The notes below the pieces were generated by a model. That model did not search any database, was not told the DNA's origin, and was given only the letters and a program-made list of their open reading frames with translations. DNA of 11,923 nt from Limnohabitans sp. (GTDB lineage: Bacteria; Planctomycetota; Phycisphaerae; Phycisphaerales; SM1A02). A program made the position numbers and the translations under genes. Position 1 is the first letter of the stretch; each line of letters begins with the position of its first letter. Positions 1-6,437 of this stretch are shown here, one piece after another. The stretch spans positions 1-11,923 of the forward strand of contig JASGCF010000056.1 of NCBI GenBank assembly GCA_030054275.1, read 5' to 3'.

Positions 1-2
1 TC

Positions 3-476
3 CTTGCTGAATTCGCAGCGTTCGCGCCGCTCCTCTCTGGCGTCGATGACGAGCGACTTCGCCCGCTCGCAGATTCGATCGCCTCGACGGTGCGTACGGA
101 ACTGGCCACAGATATGCGCGGTTTCTCGTCCGCGCTGCGTCAATTGGCAACGCGCGCGGACAGCGCGTTCAGCGCGATCCGCATCGACACCCAAACGCTC
201 CAAGGACTCGCCACGAACGGCGCACACGGGAGCTCACACGGGGGCTTCCACAGGGGCTCACACGGGGGCGACGAGCGGCCTCGCGATCTTGCACGATCGT
301 TCGCGCAGGAAGTCGCCCGGCTGGGCGCGGTTGGAACTTCAGCGGATTCGAGCACCCAACACGATGACGGGGCGCGGATTCCTGAAATCCGTATTCCTGA
401 AATTGAAGTGACCCCTGCTGCCGCGATCGCTGTGAATCGTCCGATCGAACTCGAAGCGATCACGGACAACGCGTAA
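3..476 (+). CDS. 3' end of an unrecognised gene (partial)
   Basis: The frame is open from the first bases of the window to the TAA at 474-476, so the true start lies upstream. A GTG at 90 could be mistaken for the start, but the reading frame continues before it with similar composition (LAEFAAFAPLLSGVDDERL...). About 157 residues are visible. The first ~70 are Ala/Leu/Arg-rich and look helical. They are followed by a His/Gly/Ser low-complexity stretch (HGSSHGGFHRGSHGG, encoded at about 219-266) and a tail containing the doubled motif RIPEIRIPEIEV. I do not recognise the family and see no transmembrane segment or catalytic motif in this part. A strong terminator follows, which supports this as the real end of a transcription unit. 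That it is coding is fairly sure; its function is unknown. Confidence 0.6.
   Translation, partial: LAEFAAFAPLLSGVDDERLRPLADSIASTVRTELATDMRGFSSALRQLATRADSAFSAIRIDTQTLQGLATNGAHGSSHGGFHRGSHGGDERPRDLARSFAQEVARLGAVGTSADSSTQHDDGARIPEIRIPEIEVTPAAAIAVNRPIELEAITDNA
219..269 (+). repeat. short imperfect tandem repeat encoding His/Gly-rich linker
   Basis: Imperfect copies of a roughly 12-nt unit (GCTCACACGGGGGC and variants such as GCACACGGGAG and TTCCACAGGGG) lie in a row and encode HGSSHGGFHRGSHGG. Two of the copies share the 14-mer GCTCACACGGGGGC almost exactly. It looks like slippage or duplication within a flexible linker of the partial gene rather than a separate element. Confidence 0.55.
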
Positions 477-508
477 CGCCCTGCGAGATTCTGCACTCCA
501 AATCCAAG

Positions 509-546
509 CACGCGGCGGCCCACTCGGCCGCCGTGTGTCGTTTTCA
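509..546 (+). terminator. Rho-independent terminator
   Basis: A 12-bp stem (509-520 with 526-537, CACGCGGCGGCC against GGCCGCCGTGTG, all Watson-Crick except one G-T wobble) encloses a 5-nt loop, CACTC. It is followed by TCGTTTT. It sits 32 nt after the stop codon at 476. The T-run is short, but the GC-rich stem is the strongest hairpin I found in any intergenic space here. It separates the partial gene from the STAS gene. Confidence 0.75.
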
Positions 547-645
547 GCACCAGCGAAACGCAACATTTTGCAGCGTTGTTGCTGATTTTCATTTCTCCGG
601 ACGCTTGCGCCAAAGTCAGCCCCTGCGAAGGCCGACGACAGCAGC

Positions 646-1044
646 ATGACGCCGTACACGCTTTCGACATCCAACCGCGAGACCAACCTGTCCCAGTTCG
701 TCGCGATCGAGCGTTGCGCGAAGGGTCTGCATGCACGCATCGTGTGCCCAACAGTTGGACAGCGCGAGGCGCCGATCATTGCAGGCGAAATCGCCGAAGC
801 GTTGGAACAAGCGAACATGCCGCGCGGCAGTTCGTTTGTGTTGGATTTGTCCGGCGTCACCATGCTCACCAGCATGGGCCTTGGCATGTGCGTCGACTTG
901 CGTCGCCGAGCGGATGCAGCGAAGTTCAAGCCGTATCTCACAGGTTCGAGCCGATCGCTCCTTGATCTCTTCCGCATGATGAAGATCGACCGCCTCTACA
1001 CGGTGGTCCACGGCCGCGACGAGCTCGGCGCGATTCTTGGCTAA
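646..1044 (+). CDS. STAS-domain protein, anti-sigma factor antagonist type
   Basis: This 132-residue protein matches a single STAS domain, the fold of SpoIIAA/RsbV-type anti-anti-sigma factors. The diagnostic strand and helix start are FVLDLSGVTMLTSMGLGMCVDL (about residues 64-85). Ser76 sits at the position of the phosphorylated serine of the usual 'DSSGLG' motif, but the preceding acidic residue is replaced by Thr75. The C-terminal half (KPYLTGSSRSLLDLFRMMKIDRLYTV) also follows the family pattern. In this family the unphosphorylated form binds an anti-sigma/serine-kinase partner and frees a sigma factor or other target. No kinase, phosphatase or sigma gene is visible here, so the partner is unknown. 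The first ~25 residues precede the domain. ATG 646 is the only good start; the possible SD (GCGAAGG, 625-631) is 14 nt away, longer than usual. It is flanked by a terminator upstream and a 100-bp gap downstream, so it is probably monocistronic. Confidence 0.82.
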   Translation: MTPYTLSTSNRETNLSQFVAIERCAKGLHARIVCPTVGQREAPIIAGEIAEALEQANMPRGSSFVLDLSGVTMLTSMGLGMCVDLRRRADAAKFKPYLTGSSRSLLDLFRMMKIDRLYTVVHGRDELGAILG

Positions 1045-1144
1045 GCCCTGTCAGACCGATCCGCCGCACGCGATACTTTGCAGGCGCGGAACGGCCCAGC
1101 GAAAACAACCGTATTTCCGCTGCGACCTGCTTCCTCTCTCGCGC

Positions 1145-1150
1145 TACCAT
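1145..1150 (+). promoter_or_regulatory. putative -10 hexamer of nuoB (TACCAT)
   Basis: CGCTACCAT lies 10 nt before ATG 1161. The same arrangement (CGCTACACT, 10 nt, ATG) is seen before prfB. No -35-like sequence is evident at the usual distance. If it is active, transcription would begin within a few bases of ATG 1161, giving an almost leaderless mRNA, and the alternative ATG at 1149 would lie inside the hexamer. Confidence 0.4.
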
Positions 1151-1160
1151 GCGTGTCCCT

Positions 1161-1781
1161 ATGGGTCTTGAAGCAGCACTTCCAACCGACAGTGTCGTCA
1201 CCACGCAACTCAACCGCGTCATCAACTGGGCGCGTCGTTCGAGTGTGTGGCCTCTTCCGTTTGCGACCGCTTGCTGCGGCATCGAACTGATGGCAACCGC
1301 GTGCTCGCGCTTCGACCTTGCGCGCTTCGGCGCAGAGGTCATGCGCTTCTCGCCGCGACAAGCCGATCTCTTGATCGTCGCTGGCCGCGTGAGCGTGAAG
1401 ACGCTTCCCGTCTTGCAGCGCATCTACATGCAGATGGCCGAGCCGAAGTGGGTGATTTCGATGGGCGCGTGCGCGTCGACCGGTGGCGTGTTCGACACCT
1501 ACGCGGTCGTCCAAGGCGTCGACCAGTACATCCCCGTCGATGTCTATGTGCCGGGTTGCCCGCCGCGACCAGAGATGCTCATCGAAGGCATCATGGCGAT
1601 TCAGCGCATCATCGATGAAGACAACATTCCGCGCGATCCGACCGGCAAGCGTCTGCCGCTGAACATCGCACTGACGCCGAACTACGAAGTTCGTCCGCAG
1701 CCAGTCCCGCTTGGTATCCAACTGCCCGGCCCTGCTGCAAACCGCACCGCAGGCGGCGTGTTCGTACCATCTCGCGCATGA
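1161..1781 (+). CDS. nuoB: NADH-quinone oxidoreductase subunit B (NuoB)
   Basis: NuoB is the peripheral-arm subunit of complex I that holds the terminal [4Fe-4S] cluster N2 and passes electrons from NADH to quinone at the membrane interface. The four ligand cysteines are intact: the adjacent pair in TACCGIELM (Cys38, Cys39), Cys104 in SMGACASTGG, and Cys133 in YVPGCPPRPE (numbered from ATG 1161). Other family blocks are present, including NWARRSSVWPLPF, RFDLARFGAEVMRFSPRQAD and AGRVSVKTLPVL. The length (206 aa, or 210 from ATG 1149) is normal. I prefer ATG 1161 because the 1149 ATG lies in a probable -10 hexamer; neither start has a clear SD. No nuoA, nuoC or nuoD flanks it, although nuo genes usually form one operon. 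Its stop overlaps the following hydrolase start (ATGA), so the two are probably co-expressed. Confidence 0.95.
   Translation: MGLEAALPTDSVVTTQLNRVINWARRSSVWPLPFATACCGIELMATACSRFDLARFGAEVMRFSPRQADLLIVAGRVSVKTLPVLQRIYMQMAEPKWVISMGACASTGGVFDTYAVVQGVDQYIPVDVYVPGCPPRPEMLIEGIMAIQRIIDEDNIPRDPTGKRLPLNIALTPNYEVRPQPVPLGIQLPGPAANRTAGGVFVPSRA
1765..1770 (+). promoter_or_regulatory. putative -10 hexamer inside the nuoB 3' end (TACCAT)
   Basis: TACCAT lies 7 nt before ATG 1778 of the hydrolase gene, within the last codons of nuoB. At that spacing transcription would start at or next to the ATG. It could give the hydrolase its own leaderless transcript in addition to coupling with nuoB. This is a chance-prone six-base match, supported only by the recurrence of the pattern at other starts. 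Confidence 0.25.
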
Positions 1782-2734
1782 ACTTCTCTCATGTCTTCCT
1801 CGCAGCCTGCGCAGCACTTTGCGCGGGCTGCGTTCTTTTTGGGCAGGACACGAAGCCACCAGCGGCAGCGACACCGGAGACGGTGGCGGCAGCAGACCCG
1901 TTTGCGAAGATCGCGTCGGGCGAGACGCTCGTCGCCGATCCCTCCGGCAAGGGCGAGGTCGCCTACCGCTACCGGCTCATCGAGCCGCTCCCCGAGGCGA
2001 TCGCCGATCCCGGCGCGCGTGTGCCACTTGTGGTCTTCTTGCACGGTTCGGGTGAACGCGGCAGCGACAACCGCGCGCAACTCAAGCATTTCGCGGGCGC
2101 GTGTGCGTCGGACGAGTTTCAAACGAAAGCACCGTGCTACCTGCTTGCGATGCAGTGCCCCGCGGGCGAAACATGGAGCCCGATCGATATCAAGGCGATG
2201 CGCGAGCGCGGCGAAACACCGAAGGCTGCAAAGGAGCCCACGAGGGCCATGCGTGCATTGATGCAGGCGATCGACGAGGTCGTCGCGACAAAGGCCGTCG
2301 ACCCAACGCGCGTGTATCTGACGGGCCTCTCGATGGGAGGATTCGGCGCATTCGATCTCGCGGCGCGCAGGCCCTGCATGTTCGCGGCCGTTGTCCCGAT
2401 CTGCGGCGGCGGTGATCCGGCGACGGCGGCGACAGTGGCGCGTGTTCCGTTCTACATTGTCCACGGCACCGACGACCCGGTCGTACCTGTGGCGCTCTCG
2501 CGCGCCATGCGTGAGGCAATCGCGGGTGCGGCCGCCGAAGCTGCGCGCGTCGATCATGAAACGGCGCGCGAGAAAGCACGCGAAGCAACTGATGCGCCCA
2601 AGCCGATGCCGAAGCGCGCTCCCAACCCCATGTACCGTGAGTACGACAAGGTCGGCCATGACTCGTGGACGCCCGCGTATCGATTTGGTGACGACGGCGT
2701 CCTCGACTGGATGTTCGCGCAGCGGAAGTCCTAG
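1778..2734 (+). CDS. exported alpha/beta-hydrolase (esterase / prolyl oligopeptidase-like)
   Basis: This 318-residue alpha/beta-hydrolase has a visible catalytic triad: Ser185 in the nucleophile elbow GLSMGG, Asp233 in HGTDDPVVP, and His294 in GHDSW. The oxyanion region is VVFLHGSGERG (residues 85-95). This fits the secreted carboxylesterase / feruloyl-esterase-like / 'prolyl oligopeptidase family' hydrolases common in planctomycetes; the substrate cannot be told. The N-terminus is a hydrophobic export signal ending LCAGC (Cys18). This resembles a lipobox but has Cys rather than Leu at -3, and the n-region has no Lys/Arg, so lipoprotein versus plain secretion is open. A low-complexity Pro/Ala linker follows (24-40). 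Between Asp233 and His294 there is an Ala/Glu/Arg-rich, helix-like insertion (about 242-285), longer than usual. ATG 1778 overlaps the nuoB stop as ATGA, suggesting translational coupling. There is no SD. Confidence 0.85.
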   Translation: MNFSHVFLAACAALCAGCVLFGQDTKPPAAATPETVAAADPFAKIASGETLVADPSGKGEVAYRYRLIEPLPEAIADPGARVPLVVFLHGSGERGSDNRAQLKHFAGACASDEFQTKAPCYLLAMQCPAGETWSPIDIKAMRERGETPKAAKEPTRAMRALMQAIDEVVATKAVDPTRVYLTGLSMGGFGAFDLAARRPCMFAAVVPICGGGDPATAATVARVPFYIVHGTDDPVVPVALSRAMREAIAGAAAEAARVDHETAREKAREATDAPKPMPKRAPNPMYREYDKVGHDSWTPAYRFGDDGVLDWMFAQRKS

Positions 2735-2940
2735 AAACTGCCTGGTTGAGTCGCGGATCCCGATGTTGCCCGCACCAGACGCAGCCACTTCCGACGCTCT
2801 CCGATAGGCCTCAATCTCGCTGTTTCGCGGGTTCTTTACCTTTCGGACTGGCCGCGCCTCCGCGCTCCTGCAGAATGGGGGCGGCGATGTCGCATCGCGC
2901 TTCCGTGCACTTCCCTTGACCAGAATCCGCATCTCGGTGG
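2735..2940. other. 206-bp intergenic region with a possible dispersed element on the minus strand
   Basis: No plausible gene, tRNA or terminator lies here. Read on the minus strand, 2842-2735 gives an uninterrupted peptide containing KNPRNSEIEAYRRASEVAAS and GAGNIGIRDSTRQF, ending exactly where the hydrolase stop codon begins. It is not opposite a gene, so it is not a coding shadow, and it lacks a credible start of its own. I have an unverified recollection of similar short ORF-like sequences repeated between genes in planctomycete genomes. The rest holds a small hairpin (GCGATG-TCG-CATCGC, 2884-2898) with no T-run. Confidence 0.3.
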
Positions 2941-5073
2941 ATGACCAGCATGCTTCAACCAACACGAACTCATCGGCTCGTGCGCATGTTCGCGCTCTTC
3001 GTTGTGGCATCATGCAGTACGTTCGCGTTCGCCCGGAGCACGGGCGACAACTGCTCGAACCCGCTCATCGCCCGTGAAGGTCTCAACGAACCGATCTCGA
3101 CCGCATCGATGACCGCGTCCGCCGACCCGCCGGCGAACGGCCCGTGTGCATACCTCAACTGGACGCCAACGACGAAGGATGCGTGGTGGGTGTACAACGC
3201 GAAGGGGCCGGGACTCCTGACGATTTCCTTCTGTCCGTCCGACTACGACACGAGTGTGGTCCTCTATCAGGGGACGTGCGACACCCTCGTGCGGATCGCC
3301 TGCGATGACGATGGATGTAACCCAAGCGGCCCGGTCTATCAATCGCGGCTCGATAGCGTCGCAGTCGCGGCTGGACCGGTCTATATCCGAGTCGGCGGCT
3401 ATGCGGGCTCCACCGGCACCGCGCAGTTCGTTCTGTCCTTCGAGGGGCGTGGAGGCGCCGTACTTTTCGGCTCCAATACCGCTGGACAGACCACCCCGCC
3501 GACAGCACTTGGCGAGATTGATCATCTTGCGTGCGGGTCCACGCATGTGGTCGCACAATCGGTGACCGGCGTCGTCCGAGCCTGGGGGCAGAACAGCAGT
3601 GGCCAGTGCACGATTCCACCCGACGTTGCGAATGTGCGGCGGGTCTCCGCTGGTGCGTACAACTCCGCAGCAATTCTGGCGGACGGTACGGCTCGGTGCT
3701 GGGGAGACAACGAGTGGGGGATACCGACGGTCCCCGCGGACCTCGGTCCAGTCGAGGATATCGCGATCGGCTCGGCCCACGCGGTGGCGCTGCGTCGCGA
3801 CCTCGCGGTACGGAGCTGGGGCAACAACGACTTCGGTGAGACGACGATTCCGGCAGACCTCACCCGCGCGGGAGCGATCGCCGCGGGCTTCACGCACAGC
3901 GCGGCGATCAAGCTCGATGGAACAGTCGTGTGCTGGGGCAACAACGCGCAGGGCCAGCAAGCCGTGCCTGCCGGTCTCGGCGCGGTTCGCAGCATCTGCG
4001 CGGGAAGAAGCTTCACCGCATGCGTCACAAACTCAGGCCGGGTGCAGGCGTGGGGACAGCACTTCCTGCCTCTTGGAGCGCCCGCCCTGGACAGCGGAGT
4101 CAACCTTGTCCGCTGCAATTCGAGCGCCGAGGGAGTCGCCTTCGTGCTCCTTGACGACGGGACAGTTGTCTTTCAGACGTTCAACGGTCTTGCAGTACCC
4201 CAAGCGCTTGGTGGCGAGCTTGAGATCGATCGGGGTGCCGCCTTCGGCGCCGCAGTCTCCGCACGCGACTGCAACGCCAACTCGATTGTTGATGTGCTTG
4301 AGGCGAGCGCATTCGACTGCAATGGAAGCGGCCTCCACGACTGCTGGGAGATCACGGCCGGATTGCTTGAGGATTGCAACGACAACACGCTGCCGGATGA
4401 ATGCGAGAAGCAGTTGACGATCTACCGCAGCGAGGCTTTCTCTCCGATCGGATACGGCCAGCCCGGTCGCTTCGAGATTCCTGAAGTCGTGCCGGCTGTC
4501 GGCGCGGTGACGCTCCGTTTCCTCGGGCATGGCGACTTCGGAGGACACCTTGAGTACCTGCGCATCGTGATGGGCCCACTCCTCGATGAGATCGTCTTCC
4601 GCGAGACCGTCGACTGCTCGCCCACCACGCAACAGACCGACATCGTCGTCCCAGCGGAGGTGTTCAACGCCGCGATCGGTGCGGACGGCGTGTGGCGGCT
4701 CGATGTGTTGCCATCCATCGCGGTCGACGCGAATCTGTGCGATCCCCCGTCGCGCGTGCTCACTCAGGTTTCCTACACTGGCGCGGCGCCCTCTGACTGC
4801 AACGCGAATGGGCTTCTCGACAGTTGTGAGATTGCGAATGGTTGGGTCGCGGACGCGAATGGGAACGGCGTTCCCGACAGCTGCGACAATGCCCTCAACA
4901 ACTGTCCCACCGACATCGACCGCGACGGCCAGACCGGAGCGTCCGATCTGTCAGGATTGCTTGCAGCGTGGGGCTCGTCGAACGCGAACTTCGATTTCGA
5001 CGGGGATGGCGTGGTGGGCGCCGCAGACCTTTCGCAGTTGCTCGTCGCATGGGGACCGTGCGCGAAAAGATAA
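2941..5073 (+). CDS. secreted modular protein: beta-sandwich, RCC1-like propeller, DCNxN motifs, dockerin-like tail
   Basis: This 710-residue exported protein is of unknown function. In order: a signal peptide (1-31; Arg/His n-region, hydrophobic 16-30, likely cleavage after AFA); a Cys-containing beta-rich domain resembling PPC/jelly-roll modules (about 35-170, with DAWWVYNAKG and YDTSVVLYQGTC); seven WGxNxxGQxxxP-type RCC1-like repeats of about 39 residues (172-441), probably closing a seven-bladed propeller; DCNxN/DECE calcium-binding-like motifs (443-490); a second beta-sandwich (about 491-615); two more DCNANG-type motifs (619-648); and paired EF-hand-like loops DIDRDGQTGASDL (658-670) and DFDGDGVVGAADL (685-697), ending LLVAWGPC. 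The dockerin-like tail is typical of Phycisphaerae exported proteins and may serve in surface attachment or sorting. Many cysteines imply disulfides. ATG 2950 is an alternative start; upstream GGTGG is a weak SD. It stands alone, convergent with the aminotransferase. Confidence 0.85.
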   Translation: MTSMLQPTRTHRLVRMFALFVVASCSTFAFARSTGDNCSNPLIAREGLNEPISTASMTASADPPANGPCAYLNWTPTTKDAWWVYNAKGPGLLTISFCPSDYDTSVVLYQGTCDTLVRIACDDDGCNPSGPVYQSRLDSVAVAAGPVYIRVGGYAGSTGTAQFVLSFEGRGGAVLFGSNTAGQTTPPTALGEIDHLACGSTHVVAQSVTGVVRAWGQNSSGQCTIPPDVANVRRVSAGAYNSAAILADGTARCWGDNEWGIPTVPADLGPVEDIAIGSAHAVALRRDLAVRSWGNNDFGETTIPADLTRAGAIAAGFTHSAAIKLDGTVVCWGNNAQGQQAVPAGLGAVRSICAGRSFTACVTNSGRVQAWGQHFLPLGAPALDSGVNLVRCNSSAEGVAFVLLDDGTVVFQTFNGLAVPQALGGELEIDRGAAFGAAVSARDCNANSIVDVLEASAFDCNGSGLHDCWEITAGLLEDCNDNTLPDECEKQLTIYRSEAFSPIGYGQPGRFEIPEVVPAVGAVTLRFLGHGDFGGHLEYLRIVMGPLLDEIVFRETVDCSPTTQQTDIVVPAEVFNAAIGADGVWRLDVLPSIAVDANLCDPPSRVLTQVSYTGAAPSDCNANGLLDSCEIANGWVADANGNGVPDSCDNALNNCPTDIDRDGQTGASDLSGLLAAWGSSNANFDFDGDGVVGAADLSQLLVAWGPCAKR

Positions 5074-5125
5074 TCGACTCGTGAAGCGTTGTGATTTCTG
5101 TGAATCGATTTGCGCCTTCGACCGC

Positions 5126-6373
5126 TCACCGCAGCGACGCAACCCACTCGCGGACGCGCGCGATGCCCTTCAGAATCGTCTCATCCGAGCACGCGAACGA
5201 GAAGCGAATGTGCCCGCGAGCACACGCACCGAAATCTTCGCCCGGTACGACCGCGACATGCGCTTCGTCGAGGAGCGCGTCGGCGAACGACTGCGCACTT
5301 GTGATGCGCGTGCCTGCGGGCGATGTCTTTCCAAAGTGCGCGGAAATCTCGGGAAATGCGTAGAACGCGGCGTTGGGTGTCACCGTGACAAAGCCTGGAA
5401 TCTGATCGAGTTCGCGCTTGATGAGCGCCGCGCGCGCTGCAAATTTCACGCGCATCGCCTCAACGCCAACAGCACTGTTCGTGAGCGCTTCGACAATCGC
5501 TGGATAGAAGAAACTCGGAATTGAGTTCGTCATCTGCCCTTGCAGCTTGATGAGCTCTTTCGCCATCGCCTTCGGCGCGGCCATGTACCCGATGCGCCAC
5601 CCCGTCATCGCGTAACTCTTGCTCATGCCGTTGATCGTGATCGTGCGCGCGGCGAGCGCCGCGTGCGAACCGGGCGAGAAATGCGAAAGCCCCGGCGCAA
5701 CCTCGGGGTAGATCAACTTCTCGTAGATCTCGTCGGAAATCACTGCAATGCGGTCGTGCGCGGCGAGCACCTCGCACAGCGCGCGGATCTCGTCGGCCGG
5801 ATAGGCGGTTCCGCATGGATTCGACGGCGAATTCCACATGATCCCGACCGTGCGCGGCGTGATCGCACGCGCAAGATCTTCGGGCGTCACACGGAATCCA
5901 TTCGCGACAGAGCCCGCGACCTCAACACACTTGGCCCCAGCAAGTTCAATGAGCGGCTTGTACGAAACCCACGCAGGCGTCGGCAGCAACACTTCGTCGC
6001 CACGACCTGGCTCGACGATCGCTTGCAACGCCATGTAAATCGCGTGCTTCGCACCGACCGTCACAGTGACCTGCTCGAATGTGGTCTCGACGCCGTTCTC
6101 CTTGGAAAGTTTCGCGGCGATCACTTCGCGCGCGGCTTTGTCACCAGGAGTCGGCGCGTACTTCGTCATGCCCTTCTCAAGCGCAGCGATCGCAACGCGT
6201 TTGATGTTCTCCGGGGTGTCGAAGTCCGGTTCGCCCATCGCGAACGCGATGACATCGTGACCTTTCGCGCGGGCCGCAGCAGCTTTCGCGCCGACAGCAA
6301 GGGTTGCACTCTCGGCCATCGAGGCGATCCGCGACGAGACAAACATCGAGTGCGCTGCGTTGGCAGTGGTCAT
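5126..6373 (-). CDS. PLP-dependent class I/II aminotransferase, aspartate aminotransferase type (Ib)
   Basis: The protein has 415 residues, close to the usual ~400 of fold-type I aminotransferases, and the cofactor and substrate residues are intact. These are Asn185 in NSPSNPCGT, Asp214 in ISDEIYEKL (pairs with the pyridine nitrogen), the Schiff-base Lys252 in NGMSKSYAMTGWRIGY, Arg260 next to it, and Arg390 in GHIRFSF (binds the substrate alpha-carboxylate). The N-terminal FAMGEPDFDTP and KYAPTPGDKAAREVIA blocks are those of the thermophilic-type (class Ib) aspartate aminotransferases. The likely reaction is L-aspartate + 2-oxoglutarate to oxaloacetate + L-glutamate in the cytosol, though some Ib members also act on prephenate or other acids, so substrate specificity is inferred. 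ATG 6373 is chosen; Met10 (6346-6344) is an alternative. A TACGAT hexamer lies 7 nt upstream, with no SD. It is divergent from prfB and converges on the secreted protein gene with 52 bp between the stops. Confidence 0.93.
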   Translation of the reverse strand: MTTANAAHSMFVSSRIASMAESATLAVGAKAAAARAKGHDVIAFAMGEPDFDTPENIKRVAIAALEKGMTKYAPTPGDKAAREVIAAKLSKENGVETTFEQVTVTVGAKHAIYMALQAIVEPGRGDEVLLPTPAWVSYKPLIELAGAKCVEVAGSVANGFRVTPEDLARAITPRTVGIMWNSPSNPCGTAYPADEIRALCEVLAAHDRIAVISDEIYEKLIYPEVAPGLSHFSPGSHAALAARTITINGMSKSYAMTGWRIGYMAAPKAMAKELIKLQGQMTNSIPSFFYPAIVEALTNSAVGVEAMRVKFAARAALIKRELDQIPGFVTVTPNAAFYAFPEISAHFGKTSPAGTRITSAQSFADALLDEAHVAVVPGEDFGACARGHIRFSFACSDETILKGIARVREWVASLR

Positions 6374-6380
6374 GTGGGAA

Positions 6381-6386
6381 ATCGTA
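6381..6386 (-). promoter_or_regulatory. putative -10 hexamer of the aminotransferase gene (TACGAT)
   Basis: On the minus strand CTACGAT is followed by 7 nt (TTCCCAC) and the ATG at 6373. Transcription from it would start at or beside the ATG, giving a leaderless mRNA. No TTGACA-like -35 is visible about 17 nt further up. It lies in the same 64-bp spacer as the divergent prfB hexamer. Confidence 0.4.
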
Positions 6387-6421
6387 GTGATTCGCCCGCC
6401 GCGCGAAAGGCCCCTCCCCGC

Positions 6422-6427
6422 TACACT
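6422..6427 (+). promoter_or_regulatory. putative -10 hexamer of prfB (TACACT)
   Basis: CGCTACACT is followed by 10 nt of C-rich sequence and ATG 6438. The spacing implies a 5' leader of only a few bases. No -35-like hexamer and no SD are visible. The arrangement matches the one before nuoB (CGCTACCAT, 10 nt, ATG). Confidence 0.4.
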
Positions 6428-6437
6428 CCCCGCCCCT

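Noticed and set aside
2884..2898. GCGATG-TCG-CATCGC hairpin as a terminator
   Set aside because: A 6-bp stem without a following T-run, located ~150 bp after the hydrolase stop; more likely incidental.
2916..2944. TTGACC as a -35 box for the secreted-protein gene
   Set aside because: No -10-like sequence lies 16-18 nt downstream; that position already overlaps the ATG.
1682..3013. 443-codon open frame on the minus strand
   Set aside because: It runs antisense across nuoB and the hydrolase gene, both clearly coding. Long antisense frames are expected in GC-rich DNA. Only its intergenic piece (2842-2735) is noted separately as a possible element.
3010..3960. 316-codon open frame on the minus strand
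   Set aside because: It is antisense to the signal-peptide and RCC1-like regions of the secreted protein, and no recognisable domain is seen.
5072..5110. AATCGA...TCGATT inverted repeat between the convergent genes as a bidirectional terminator
   Set aside because: Only a 6-bp, AT-containing stem with a 27-nt loop and no T-run.
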